The notes under the pieces were generated by a model that saw only the letters and a program-made list of their open reading frames with translations, made no database searches and had not been told where the DNA came from. A program made the position numbers and the translations under genes. From an uncultured Anderseniella sp. (GTDB lineage Bacteria > Pseudomonadota > Alphaproteobacteria > Rhizobiales > Aestuariivirgaceae): 39,022 nucleotides of DNA. The stretch lies in the NCBI GenBank assembly GCA_938039915.1, contig CALHUA010000102.1:1-39022 (forward strand), written 5' to 3'. Below are positions 16,813 through 25,038 of the stretch, in pieces. How positions within the stretch are numbered: position 1 is the stretch's first letter; each line of letters opens with the position of its first letter.

Positions 16813-17358
16813 ATGTACGCATCCACAATGATAGGACCGGCGCTGGTAGCCGCTGTCATTGCGGCCCTGGTCACCATGATCGGATGGTACGTGGCCTATC
16901 AGCGCGAGCGCCGGCTGGAAAACGGGCGGCGGGCGGAACGCATCAGGGATTGCAAGATTGCACTGCGCGCGGAAATCAGTTGTCACGTGCCGCGCTGGAT
17001 CCTGCAGGATGAGACCGAACATGTGGAAGAGATGGCAAAGCAGATAATTGCCGGTACGGATCAGACCCCGCCGTTCACACCGTTTGTGCCGAAGGAAACG
17101 GCGAACCCCGCGTTCGAGGCAATTGTCAGCGAAATACAGATCCTGCCCGGCGACGTCATTGAACCGGTGATCCGGTATTACCAGCAGGTTGATGTCATCG
17201 CGCAGCTTGCGGAAGACATGCGCGGTGAACGCTATGCGGCGTTGGAGGCGGGGCGGAAGATTGATGTTTACAGGGATTTTATTGAATTGCGCAGTGAAGC
17301 CGGCCGTCTGGCCATCGACGCCATAGATGCACTGGAGCATTCAAGTGACGACAAATAG
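16813..17358 (+). CDS. Unknown single-span membrane protein inserted between dppC and dppD
   Basis: A 181-residue protein (one residue more if the adjacent GTG at 16810 is used). Residues about 6-27 form one membrane span (GPALVAAVIAALVTMIGWYV), followed by a strongly basic stretch (YQRERRLENGRRAERIR), so the helical C-terminal part should face the cytoplasm. No domain is recognised. It begins four bases after the DppC stop, is read in the same direction, and is followed by a 131-base gap before dppD, so it is probably co-transcribed but is not a normal part of this transporter. It could be an accessory factor or a recent insertion. Confidence 0.7.
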   Translation: MYASTMIGPALVAAVIAALVTMIGWYVAYQRERRLENGRRAERIRDCKIALRAEISCHVPRWILQDETEHVEEMAKQIIAGTDQTPPFTPFVPKETANPAFEAIVSEIQILPGDVIEPVIRYYQQVDVIAQLAEDMRGERYAALEAGRKIDVYRDFIELRSEAGRLAIDAIDALEHSSDDK

Positions 17359-17362
17359 TGGC

Positions 17363-17437
17363 CTAATAACCCGGTTTCGGGCCGGTCGGGCCGTTTATGG
17401 GCCGCATAGGCGGCATGGGAAGTGGTTTCGTGCTCAT
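17363..17437 (-). CDS. Candidate 24-residue proline/methionine-rich peptide, antisense in the dpp operon
   Basis: A complete reading frame opposite to the operon, in the gap between the unknown membrane gene and dppD. It begins MSTKPLPMPPMRP and continues with glycine-proline pairs (NGPTGPKPGY), so Pro, Met and Gly dominate; there is no acidic residue and no membrane segment. GGAG lies 8 bases before the ATG, and a -35/-10 pair lies about 20 bases further upstream. That a frame this short has start, ribosome site and promoter in register argues for a real gene, but its size leaves chance possible. Function unknown. Confidence 0.45.
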   Translation of the reverse strand: MSTKPLPMPPMRPINGPTGPKPGY

Positions 17438-17449
17438 GATTTTGTCTCC

Positions 17450-17487
17450 AGTATTGAGATAATACTACAAAGGTGAAAATTCAACAA
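17450..17487 (-). promoter_or_regulatory. Putative promoter of the small antisense gene, with overlapping palindrome
   Basis: On the minus strand TTGTTG (17487-17482) and TATTAT (17464-17459) are spaced by 17 bases. The -10 element overlaps a perfect inverted repeat AGTATT/AATACT (17450-17455 and 17461-17466) that could be an operator. The -35 element lies immediately before the dppD start codon. Confidence 0.45.
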
Positions 17488-17489
17488 CC

Positions 17490-18488
17490 ATGGCTCTTTT
17501 AGAGATTGAAAACCTGACAGTAGAATTTGCCACGGCAGGCGGCGCTTTTCGTGCTGTGGACGGGTTATCGCTGCGTCTGGATGCCAGCGACGTACTGGCC
17601 ATTGTCGGTGAATCGGGATCCGGCAAGTCCGTTGCCATGCTGGCCATGATGGGCCTGTTGCCGTGGACCGCCACGGTCACCGCGGACCGGTTGAATTTTG
17701 ACGGCAAGGACCTGCTCTCCCTTTCGGCGCGCCAGCGCCGCGAGGTTGTCGGCAAGGACATTGCCATGATCTTCCAGGAACCCATGTCGAGCCTCAATCC
17801 ATGCTTCACCGTTGGGTTTCAACTGGGTGAGGCCCTCAGGGTGCATCTGGGCATGTCACGGGCCGAATGCAAGGCGCGCAGTATCGAGTTGCTGGATCTG
17901 GTCGGTATCCCGGCACCTGAAAAACGCCTCAGTGCATTTCCCCATCAATTGTCAGGCGGCATGAGCCAGCGTGTGATGATTGCCATGGCGATTTCGTGCA
18001 ATCCGAAACTGCTGATCGCCGATGAACCGACAACCGCGCTGGATGTGACCATCCAGGCGCAGATCCTGGATCTGCTCTTAAACCTGCAGCGTGAGACCGG
18101 TATGGGTCTGGTGCTCATCACGCATGACATGGGCGTGGTTGCTGAAACGGCACAGCGGGTCTCCGTGCAATATGCCGGGCAGAAGGTTGAGGAACAGCCG
18201 GTGGTGGATCTGTTTACAGAACCGCATCACCCTTACACCGCTGCCTTGCTGGCGGCGTTGCCGGAACGGGCCACGTCACGCACGCTGCCGTCGATACCTG
18301 GAGTGGTGCCGGGCCAGTTCGACAGGCCGGACGGGTGCCTGTTCTCGCCACGGTGCATGCATGCCACCGATCAGTGCCGCACCCAATCGCCGACCCGGGC
18401 ATCCGCCAGCCTCGGCCTGGCGTTCTGCCATTATCCACTGGTCAGGGGTGAACCGCAAAACCATCCCGGAAACGGAGTGACGGCATGA
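17490..18488 (+). CDS. ABC transporter ATP-binding protein, DppD type
   Basis: A 332-residue cytoplasmic ATPase. Walker A is residues 40-47 (GESGSGKS), the Q-loop lies in [13 protein letters not shown], the signature is LSGGMSQR, Walker B is [12 protein letters not shown] and the H-loop His is in [11 protein letters not shown]. The C-terminal oligopeptide-type domain carries the cysteine motif [14 protein letters not shown], which in DppD/OppD relatives can hold an iron-sulfur cluster. It works as a heterodimer with the next gene, whose start overlaps its stop by four bases. Its own ribosome site is poor: AAAGG lies about 16 bases from the ATG. Confidence 0.94.
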   Translation: MALLEIENLTVEFATAGGAFRAVDGLSLRLDASDVLAIVGESGSGKSVAMLAMMGLLPWTATVTADRLNFDGKDLLSLSARQRREVVGKDIAMIFQEPMSSLNPCFTVGFQLGEALRVHLGMSRAECKARSIELLDLVGIPAPEKRLSAFPHQLSGGMSQRVMIAMAISCNPKLLIADEPTTALDVTIQAQILDLLLNLQRETGMGLVLITHDMGVVAETAQRVSVQYAGQKVEEQPVVDLFTEPHHPYTAALLAALPERATSRTLPSIPGVVPGQFDRPDGCLFSPRCMHATDQCRTQSPTRASASLGLAFCHYPLVRGEPQNHPGNGVTA

Positions 18489-19465
18489 GCGATGAAATCG
18501 TCCTGCGCGCAAGCGACCTGAAAAAGCACTACATGCTGCCCGGCAGCTTGTACGCCAAGGCGGCCACGGTAAAGGCACTGGACGGAATCAGCTTTGAGTT
18601 GAGCCGTAAAAAGACCCTGGCGGTTGTTGGAGAATCCGGTTGCGGCAAGTCCACACTGGCGCGCGTGGTGACCATGATCGAGGAGCCAACGGCAGGATCG
18701 CTGCAGATCGCGGGTGAAGAACTGGCCGACGGCAACAAGCAAGTGCGCCGCAAACTGCGCCCCAAGGTGCAGATGGTTTTTCAAAACCCATACGGCTCTC
18801 TCAATCCGCGTCAGAAAATCGGCTCTGCGCTGGAAGAGCCCCTGATGATGAATACGCCGCTTTCAAAGGCCGAAAGAGGCGACAAGGCCAAGGCAATGAT
18901 GCAGGCGGTGGGCCTGCGTCCCGAACACTATGACCGTTATCCGCACATGTTTTCCGGCGGTCAGCGCCAGCGCATCGCCATTGCGCGTGCCCTGATGCTG
19001 GATCCTGACATACTGGTGCTGGATGAGCCAGTATCGGCGCTGGACGTCTCGATCCAGGCACAGGTTCTGAACCTGCTCGGTGAACTGCAGGACAAGCTGC
19101 AACTGGCCTATCTGTTTATCTCTCATGACCTGTCGGTTGTGAAGCACATCGCAGACGAGGTCATGGTCATGTATCTCGGCAAACCGGTCGAGCAGGCAGC
19201 CAGGGAGGTGTTGTTCGATGATCCGAGACACCCTTACACGCAGGCACTGCTGTCGGCCACGCCGGTGCCTGATCCCGGCCGGCAGAAGGAACGCGTCCTG
19301 TTGAAGGGGGAATTACCGTCGCCCATCGATCCGCCGACCGGCTGCGCTTTTCACCCGCGCTGCCCGATGGTTTTTGACAGATGCGCCGCCGAGGCGCCGC
19401 ATTTGCAGCCTGCGCGCACGGCGCAGGTATCGTGCCACCTGATGCACGAGACTAACAGGTCCTGA
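18485..19465 (+). CDS. ABC transporter ATP-binding protein, DppF type
   Basis: A 326-residue ATPase and partner of the DppD-like protein. It has the HYMLPG(SL) insertion after the first strand that is typical of DppF, Walker A GESGCGKS, Q-loop MVFQNPYGSLNPRQ, signature FSGGQRQR, Walker B ILVLDEPVSALD and H-loop FISHDLSVVKH. The C-terminal cysteine motif is CAFHPRCPMVFDRC. The start overlaps dppD by four bases. No terminator is apparent after the stop, and a new promoter-like element follows before the TAXI gene. Confidence 0.94.
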   Translation: MSDEIVLRASDLKKHYMLPGSLYAKAATVKALDGISFELSRKKTLAVVGESGCGKSTLARVVTMIEEPTAGSLQIAGEELADGNKQVRRKLRPKVQMVFQNPYGSLNPRQKIGSALEEPLMMNTPLSKAERGDKAKAMMQAVGLRPEHYDRYPHMFSGGQRQRIAIARALMLDPDILVLDEPVSALDVSIQAQVLNLLGELQDKLQLAYLFISHDLSVVKHIADEVMVMYLGKPVEQAAREVLFDDPRHPYTQALLSATPVPDPGRQKERVLLKGELPSPIDPPTGCAFHPRCPMVFDRCAAEAPHLQPARTAQVSCHLMHETNRS

Positions 19466-19603
19466 TCCTGATCATTCTGTCTCGTCACATTTATGCCACC
19501 TGATGCTGCGATATGACGAAACGTCAATTCAATCCTAGGTTGATTCTATTGCCGATACGTAACCAATAAGGACGCATTCTGAGAACTTTTCACTGGGGGG
19601 CTA

Positions 19604-19609
19604 TATAAT
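19604..19609 (+). promoter_or_regulatory. Consensus -10 hexamer upstream of the TAXI gene
   Basis: A perfect TATAAT sits 27 bases before the ATG at 19637. The hexamer 17 bases upstream (GAGAAC) is a poor -35, so the promoter may be activator-dependent or recognised by an alternative sigma factor. Confidence 0.45.
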
Positions 19610-19636
19610 GCTGCTCCTGCATTGAAGAGGTCACCA

Positions 19637-20818
19637 ATGCTTTATCTTAAAGGCTCCCTGTTCCCGAAACTCAAACCACTTGTCCTGCTTCTTGCAAGTC
19701 TCTGGTTGATCATGCTCTCGCCGATACTGAGCAGCGCACCGGCTGGCGCCCAAAACCAGTCGGAAGCTGCCATTCGCGAAAGAGCGAACGCCGGCAGGGT
19801 GACGCTCATCACCGGCGGCGTGGATGGCGTTTCCAACACCTATCAGCAATTAGCAGGCGATCTTGCCAGCGTTCTCGACGTCAAAAGCGAGCTACGTGTG
19901 TTGCCGGTCATCGGCTACGGATCGCTGCAGAATGTTGAGGATCTGCTGTTTCTGAAGGGGATCGATGTCGGCATGGTTCATTCCGATGTCATGCGGCATA
20001 TGGAGCAGCGCGGCATACTGCCCGGTGCCAGGAACAGGCTCAGATACGTCACCAAACTGTATGATGAGCAACTGCATATTCTGGCCAATACAAAATACAC
20101 CGACATCAGGCAGTTGAACGGAAAAACCATAATCGTCGGGCGACCAGGCACCGGCAATGAGATGAGCGCGTTGACGCTGCTCCGAGATCTCCGCCTGAAG
20201 GTCAAACTCATCCATGTTGAGTTCAAGGAAGGTGTGGAACAGGTGCGCGACGGCAGGGCTGCAGCCATGGTTGTGGTAACGCGTAAACCGTCGTCAAAAC
20301 TGCGCAAGATCAAAGCCGGTTCAGGCTTGCATTTCCTGCAGGTGCCAATGACGAAGACCGTTTTGCGGGCCTATTTTCCAGATCCTTTGACTTTCGAGGA
20401 TTATCCGAACCTGGTGCCGCCGGGCAAGCCTGTCGAAACCGCCAGAATGGCTGCCATACTGGCGGTATATAACTGGACAGACAAAACCGCGCGCTATGCA
20501 AATGTCACCCGGTTCATCACAACATTCATCGACAAATTTGACCAACTGTCGAAAGCGTCACGCAAGGATGTATGGCAGAAGCTGGACTTCACCGGAGAGG
20601 TCAAGGGCTGGGAGCAATACGGGCCGGCAACGAACATCATTCGCAAGGCCGTGGCATCGCGCCAGGTGATACCCACCGGACTTAAACCGAATATCAAGGG
20701 AAACTCGGAATTTGCCGCCTTTGTGAAACTGGTCAAGACGACCACAAACAAGGAATACTCTCCGGAAGAACTCTTGAGACTTTATATCAGCTATAAAGAC
20801 TGGTCGGAAAAGCAGTAG
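19637..20818 (+). CDS. TAXI-family TRAP-type solute-binding protein (orphan)
   Basis: A 393-residue exported protein. Residues 1-40 form a long signal peptide (LKPLVLLLASLWLIMLSPIL, cleavage near AGA-QN). The mature part matches TAXI proteins: LITGGVDGVSNTYQQLAGDLA replaces the usual GTGGxxGTYYxxG, followed by LLFLKGIDVGMVHSD and the LNGKTIIVGRPGTGNEMSA loop. The ATG at 19637 has AGAGG seven bases upstream. TAXI proteins normally deliver ligands to a fused DctQM membrane protein; none is encoded here. Instead a di-heme MauG/CCP-family gene follows in the same direction after 350 bases, suggesting a periplasmic redox or sensing role rather than ordinary uptake. Ligand unknown. Confidence 0.84.
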   Translation: MLYLKGSLFPKLKPLVLLLASLWLIMLSPILSSAPAGAQNQSEAAIRERANAGRVTLITGGVDGVSNTYQQLAGDLASVLDVKSELRVLPVIGYGSLQNVEDLLFLKGIDVGMVHSDVMRHMEQRGILPGARNRLRYVTKLYDEQLHILANTKYTDIRQLNGKTIIVGRPGTGNEMSALTLLRDLRLKVKLIHVEFKEGVEQVRDGRAAAMVVVTRKPSSKLRKIKAGSGLHFLQVPMTKTVLRAYFPDPLTFEDYPNLVPPGKPVETARMAAILAVYNWTDKTARYANVTRFITTFIDKFDQLSKASRKDVWQKLDFTGEVKGWEQYGPATNIIRKAVASRQVIPTGLKPNIKGNSEFAAFVKLVKTTTNKEYSPEELLRLYISYKDWSEKQ

Positions 20819-21168
20819 CGCGCAGAATCCATGCCTACCGTAGGGCTTATCAGGAAACACGCAGAAAGCACTTTGGTGAAGGAAAATTCAATACCTGGCA
20901 ACACCTGATGCAGTCGGGTTGAACCCGTTCTGCGCCGCCTTGTGCGCCTGGACCCGAGGGTTGATACAATTCTGACTTCACCTGCGATTGCAAGTGCGTG
21001 TGGGCGCCGAAGTTATCTTGACCGAACAGGCCGGGGGACACTTTTCACATACGAGTACAACCCCGGCTATTCGGCCCGAAACAAACGGTCCATTCCAGAA
21101 TGATTAAGCGATCTGGATTGCCCGCCACCCTGCCGGCATGGTCAGTAACAACATGACGCGGAGCTAAC
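20819..21168. other. 350-base intergenic region between TAXI and di-heme genes
   Basis: No gene is supported here. A small palindrome CGGGTT-G-AACCCG lies at 20915-20927, without a following T-run. GGAG lies five bases before the di-heme gene's ATG. No clear sigma-70 promoter or terminator was found. The length leaves room for an independent promoter for the di-heme gene. Confidence 0.5.
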
Positions 21169-23022
21169 ATGAAACGTATCCTGACAGTTTTGGCGCTGAT
21201 GCTCTTGCCATCAGCAAGCCTTGCCACCGAAGTGAAACAGGCGCCTTGGGCACCCGAAGCTGCTGCTTATCGGCTGACGCTGTTCCTGGGCAATCTTAGC
21301 CCTGTGCCCTGGCAAAAGATCAGGGACAACTGGGAAAATCCCTCCAACAGGGATACTGTTGACGTTCCAGCTCTGTCACGTCTGAACGCAGTGCAGCAGG
21401 CTGCCCTGCGCACAGCTCTGGCAACCGAAAATCGGCAAGCGATGTTCGAAGCTGCCACGACAGCGATCCACCAGAGAATTTTGGGTCATCTGGCCGCAGC
21501 CGCAAAAAACATGGAAACAGTTGAAGCTGAATCGGATGTCGCTCAGGCGCGGGCGTTATTTCGTGCGTTCGAAGACGGTATCAAGGCAGCCGACCCAGAC
21601 GCTTTTCGCGATTTGGATCTGGCTTGGTTGAAAATGAAATCAGCGTTGGGATTCCGGAGGGCTCTGGGCACTAAAGCGCTTGATCCCGACGCTGAGCTTT
21701 TTGCCGAAGCGCGCGCGACCTTAGAGACCTATCTGACTGCCAATTATGCGCCCGCCGACTTTGCCGACCGTAGCCGACTGAGCTCAATTCCCGAAACCGC
21801 GATGGCGACGGGAAAGACAGTTGACCTGCCTGCTACCTTGCCACCGGGTTCAAAAATTGCCAATCAAAGCGAGTTGCCCCGGCTGGTGCTGCAGTTCGAA
21901 GAGGCGGGCGAGGATGAAACCAACCTGCCGCTGGTCGCCTATGGCGACATGCTGTTTGACAGCTCCGAGATTTTCGGCGGTCCGGCGCGCGAACTTGGGA
22001 TTGCCTGCTCAACCTGTCACAACCGCTCGGATGTAAACCGGGACTTCTTCATTCCGGGTCTAAGCCATCGTGCCGGGGGCATGGACGTTGACGGTGCCTT
22101 CTTCAACCCGCTGTTCAACGACCGCACCGATGACCATCTGGACACACCGTCGCTGCGCGGCCTGCGGTTTACCGCCCCTTATGGCCGCGACGGACGCGAG
22201 CCCAGTCTGCGCCGCTTTACCCGCAATGTGATTGTCACGGAATTCGCAGGAAAGGAACCAAGCCCGTTCCAGCTTGATGCGCTGGTCGCCTATATGCGGC
22301 AATTCGATTTTCTGCCCAATCCGAAGATTGATCGCAAAGGCAAACTGACCAAACTGGCTTCGGATGCCGCCAAACGCGGGGAAGCCTTGTTCAACACACC
22401 ATTCGAAGGGTTGAACGGGCGGGCCTGCTCCACCTGCCACATTCCTGATCGCAACTTCCGGGATGGCAAGACCTACGACCTCGGCAGCTCCGAACCGCCT
22501 TTCCCTGGCGGTACAGCGATAGCCTTTGAGACGCCGACCCTGCGCAATATCAATTTCAGCGCTCCATACATGCATGACGGCTCGCTACCGACACTGGCGA
22601 GCGTTGTGGACTGGTTCAATGACAGCAAGTCGCTGGGACTTGATGATGTACAACGCGCAGACCTGACAGCTTACCTGAAAGCCGTTGGCGATGGCGAGCA
22701 GCCCTATCAGGAGTTTGCCGGCAAAGACAGTGAGTTCCGGCTGGCGTTTGAAGAATTGACCACATTTGCATCCACTCTCAATACCCTGTTGCCTGCTCGT
22801 GATGCCAAGCACATTGCGATTCTCGTCGATACGGTTGCGCCAGATCTGGCTGCGGACGCAGACTCCATGAGCAACCCTTCTGCACACCCCTTGGTCCACC
22901 AGATGTCCAACACGCTGCGGTCGGTGGGAGACGCAGTTGCGACCGGCGACTGGGCACAGGCCGAGACCCAATGGCAGGAATTCCAGGCACTGCAAAAACA
23001 GTATGACGAGAAGATTTTCTGA
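21169..23022 (+). CDS. Di-heme cytochrome c peroxidase / MauG-family protein with long N-terminal extension
   Basis: A 617-residue periplasmic protein; residues 1-20 are a signal peptide (MKRILTVLALMLLPSASLAT). Residues about 25-235 are a helical region without a recognised domain. Two c-type heme domains follow, with binding motifs CSTCH at 280-284 and 420-424. The C-terminal heme domain has the standard TPTLRNINFSAPYMHDG block, with Met468 at the distal-ligand position. In the first domain the matching block is TPSLRGLRFTAPYGRDGRE, where Arg340 replaces the Trp that lies between the hemes in many CCP and MauG proteins. The last 85 residues form an additional helical tail. Typical CCP/MauG proteins are 330-400 residues, so this is an extended variant. 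Its likely role is peroxide reduction or oxidation of a partner protein; the partner is unknown. Confidence 0.9.
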   Translation: MKRILTVLALMLLPSASLATEVKQAPWAPEAAAYRLTLFLGNLSPVPWQKIRDNWENPSNRDTVDVPALSRLNAVQQAALRTALATENRQAMFEAATTAIHQRILGHLAAAAKNMETVEAESDVAQARALFRAFEDGIKAADPDAFRDLDLAWLKMKSALGFRRALGTKALDPDAELFAEARATLETYLTANYAPADFADRSRLSSIPETAMATGKTVDLPATLPPGSKIANQSELPRLVLQFEEAGEDETNLPLVAYGDMLFDSSEIFGGPARELGIACSTCHNRSDVNRDFFIPGLSHRAGGMDVDGAFFNPLFNDRTDDHLDTPSLRGLRFTAPYGRDGREPSLRRFTRNVIVTEFAGKEPSPFQLDALVAYMRQFDFLPNPKIDRKGKLTKLASDAAKRGEALFNTPFEGLNGRACSTCHIPDRNFRDGKTYDLGSSEPPFPGGTAIAFETPTLRNINFSAPYMHDGSLPTLASVVDWFNDSKSLGLDDVQRADLTAYLKAVGDGEQPYQEFAGKDSEFRLAFEELTTFASTLNTLLPARDAKHIAILVDTVAPDLAADADSMSNPSAHPLVHQMSNTLRSVGDAVATGDWAQAETQWQEFQALQKQYDEKIF

Positions 23023-23239
23023 TGCTGTCATGCCCCTGCTGGTGACCGCTTTTGCCAGCCTGGTGCGGCTCTTGGTTTGCCGGGAAAACAGGCAATCCAG
23101 AGATCAACTGGCCACATGATGTGACCGTCAGAGGTTTCATGGCGCTGGAGCCTGTGACAGACAAACTTAGATCACCTGCGTGAACCCTCGTCCTCACGGA
23201 TCGGCAAACTGCCTACCGGATGCAGTCTTGTTTACTTGT

Positions 23240-24148
23240 TTAGTGGTCGCGGCATTGTTTGTCGGGTGTGGAAGCATTGCGCGCGGATCTTGCTTCGGCC
23301 TTGGCATTGGAAACCTGCTGCTTCGCCTTTGCCAGTTGATCGCGAAGTGTTTCTGCTTCTTTCGCGGCGGCGTGTTGCTCCTGAGTGTGCTGGTTAGAAA
23401 TCGACTCCATTTTTTCCAGCGATACCAGCAATTTTTCATTCAGCCTTTCACGTTCGGCACGAGATTGTCTGAGCTCCTCGTCCAACTTCGCCGCCTGGTG
23501 CAGCACGCGTTCGCATTTTCGGTTCACAACGCGTTTCTCACTTCCGACGGACTCTACCGGGGTGCCCAAATGCCCGATCCGTTGTTTTGCGTCTTTTTCT
23601 TCCTGAGACGTTGCAGCCAACGTTTCATCTACGGTTTTCGATGTACTTTTTTGTGCCTTATCCAGTTGAGCTTTCAGGACGTCGCGTTCTTTGTTGGACT
23701 TGTCGAGCCTAGTTTTAAGGCTTTCGATCAAGTGCGCAGACTGCTGAAAACCGCTTTCCTCCGCGCCCATTTTGACCTGCGATGTCCTTGCTTCGGCAAG
23801 TTTCGTTTTCAGATCCGCAATATCCTTGTCGGCAGCTTGAAGTTCTGCGTGATACTTCTTGGTCGTGCTTTGTGCGGCCAGTAGCTTCCTGTCCTTGGCT
23901 TTATTGGCGGTTGCCGCAATGGTGAGCTTTCGGACAGCTGCTTTGAGCGCCCGTTCGGATTTCGCCAACTTGGCCTGTTCAGCTTCCAAGAGCTTCCTTT
24001 GGCTGGTGCTGGCAAACGGGCCGTGCTTTTTCGATGTGCCCGCACAACCGGCCAGGGTCACGGCAACGGCGCACATCACACCAGTCCCGATGTAATAGAC
24101 GCCACGGTGCTCGCGGCGCTTTGGCAGCTCCAGGTTCTGATCCGTCAC
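23240..24148 (-). CDS. Coiled-coil lipoprotein of unknown function
   Basis: A 302-residue protein starting at a GTG with AGGAA about 10 bases upstream; an in-frame TTG at 24193 would add 15 basic residues. Residues 9-34 are a basic then hydrophobic signal region ending in the lipobox LAGC, so Cys35 is the likely lipidated residue. Almost all of the rest (about 50-295) is rich in Ala, Lys, Glu, Gln and Leu with heptad spacing, broken by a short segment near residue 195 (IGHLGTPVESVG), so it should form long coiled coils reaching into the periplasm. A single Cys is present around residue 215. It faces the di-heme gene with 217 bases between the ends. No enzymatic domain is recognised; a scaffold or envelope-spacer role is possible. 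Confidence 0.78.
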   Translation of the reverse strand: MTDQNLELPKRREHRGVYYIGTGVMCAVAVTLAGCAGTSKKHGPFASTSQRKLLEAEQAKLAKSERALKAAVRKLTIAATANKAKDRKLLAAQSTTKKYHAELQAADKDIADLKTKLAEARTSQVKMGAEESGFQQSAHLIESLKTRLDKSNKERDVLKAQLDKAQKSTSKTVDETLAATSQEEKDAKQRIGHLGTPVESVGSEKRVVNRKCERVLHQAAKLDEELRQSRAERERLNEKLLVSLEKMESISNQHTQEQHAAAKEAETLRDQLAKAKQQVSNAKAEARSARNASTPDKQCRDH

Positions 24149-24531
24149 GATCGCAATGTTCCTACGTTTCAAACGCCGTTGTTTAGTCAGCAAAACCTGA
24201 CGGTTTTTGCTAAAACTTTAGCTATCTTGCCCTAACGTCGGTAAAGGCCGGGTTCAGGAACACGGTTAAAAAGTAGTTAGTGAAACAGTTCCGTCAGATA
24301 CCGTTCATCTTTGATGATTTTCCTAAGCTGGATGTTAGCTTTGGGCGCCGCTCTGACCTTGGCTGCAACGTACCGAGAATGTACGATTCGGGTCAGAAGC
24401 GGACATTTGCACACCATGTCTCTTGGTCGCTTTGTCCGCGTTGCGGTCGTTGATGCGCTGTGGAGCGGAGGTCACAAACGAGCCCAAATTACCGATGTAG
24501 TGCCATGCGGCCAAGGTTCGCTTTGGCGAAC
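24149..24531. other. 383-base region between lipoprotein and Lrp genes, possibly degenerate sequence
   Basis: It contains the upstream region of the lipoprotein gene (AT-rich near 24180-24300) and an open frame of 79 codons at 24311-24550 on the plus strand. That frame starts with a hydrophobic segment but then becomes Arg, His and Trp rich without domain character, has no ribosome binding site and overlaps the end of the Lrp gene, so it is not called. The stretch 24370-24540 may be a decayed gene or an intergenic repeat. Confidence 0.4.
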
Positions 24532-25014
24532 TCACCCATCAGCAGACTGATCCCTTGCCACATCGCACGGAATGGCCGGTTCGTCCTTGTAGGTCTCGGA
24601 AATGAAATGCGTCGTGTACCGGACGACGCTTTCAACACCATCGAAGAGCCGATCGCATACCTCCTGGTATTCAACCATGTCTTTGAAGTTTCCGATCAGG
24701 ATTGCGTCCAACTCTCCCGTCACACCGTAGGCATATGCAATGGCCGGTTCCGCCCGAATGCACTTCGCCAATGCATCCCTGTCCGCGCGAGTATGATCTT
24801 TCGTTGTGGCCGTGATGATTGCTCGCAGGCTGCGTCCAAGTCTTGCGGCATCGGCGCGATAGATGTTTTCGATCAGTATGCCGGACTTTTGCAGATCGCG
24901 AACCCTGCGAAGGCATGTCGAAGCTGTTGACCCCACCAGGCCTGCCAGTTCCGCATGGGTTATGTCACCGCGCTTTTGCAATGCTTCCACGATGCGAATG
25001 TCGAGTGCGTCCAT
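24532..25014 (-). CDS. Lrp/AsnC family transcriptional regulator
   Basis: A 160-residue protein with the normal Lrp architecture: a helix-turn-helix at residues about 3-50 (LDIRIVEALQKRGDITHAEL, TASTCLRRVRDLQKSGIL), a linker strand, and an alpha-beta ligand-binding RAM domain (AIAYAYGVTGELDAILIG). Lrp-type regulators bind amino acids or related metabolites. It is divergent from an EamA-type transporter and is probably its local regulator, acting through the inverted repeats in the 96-base gap. The effector cannot be inferred, but amino acid export or uptake is the most common theme for such pairs. Confidence 0.92.
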   Translation of the reverse strand: MDALDIRIVEALQKRGDITHAELAGLVGSTASTCLRRVRDLQKSGILIENIYRADAARLGRSLRAIITATTKDHTRADRDALAKCIRAEPAIAYAYGVTGELDAILIGNFKDMVEYQEVCDRLFDGVESVVRYTTHFISETYKDEPAIPCDVARDQSADG

Positions 25015-25038
25015 TGAGAGCCTGCAAAATTACGCCAT

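Noticed and set aside
20819-21168. Possible small RNA around the CGGGTTGAACCCG palindrome
   Set aside because: No promoter or T-run accompanies it, so there is no support beyond a short hairpin.
24311-24550. 79-codon frame on the plus strand starting with a hydrophobic segment
   Set aside because: No ribosome binding site, atypical composition after the first 20 residues, and overlap with the 3' end of the well-supported Lrp gene.
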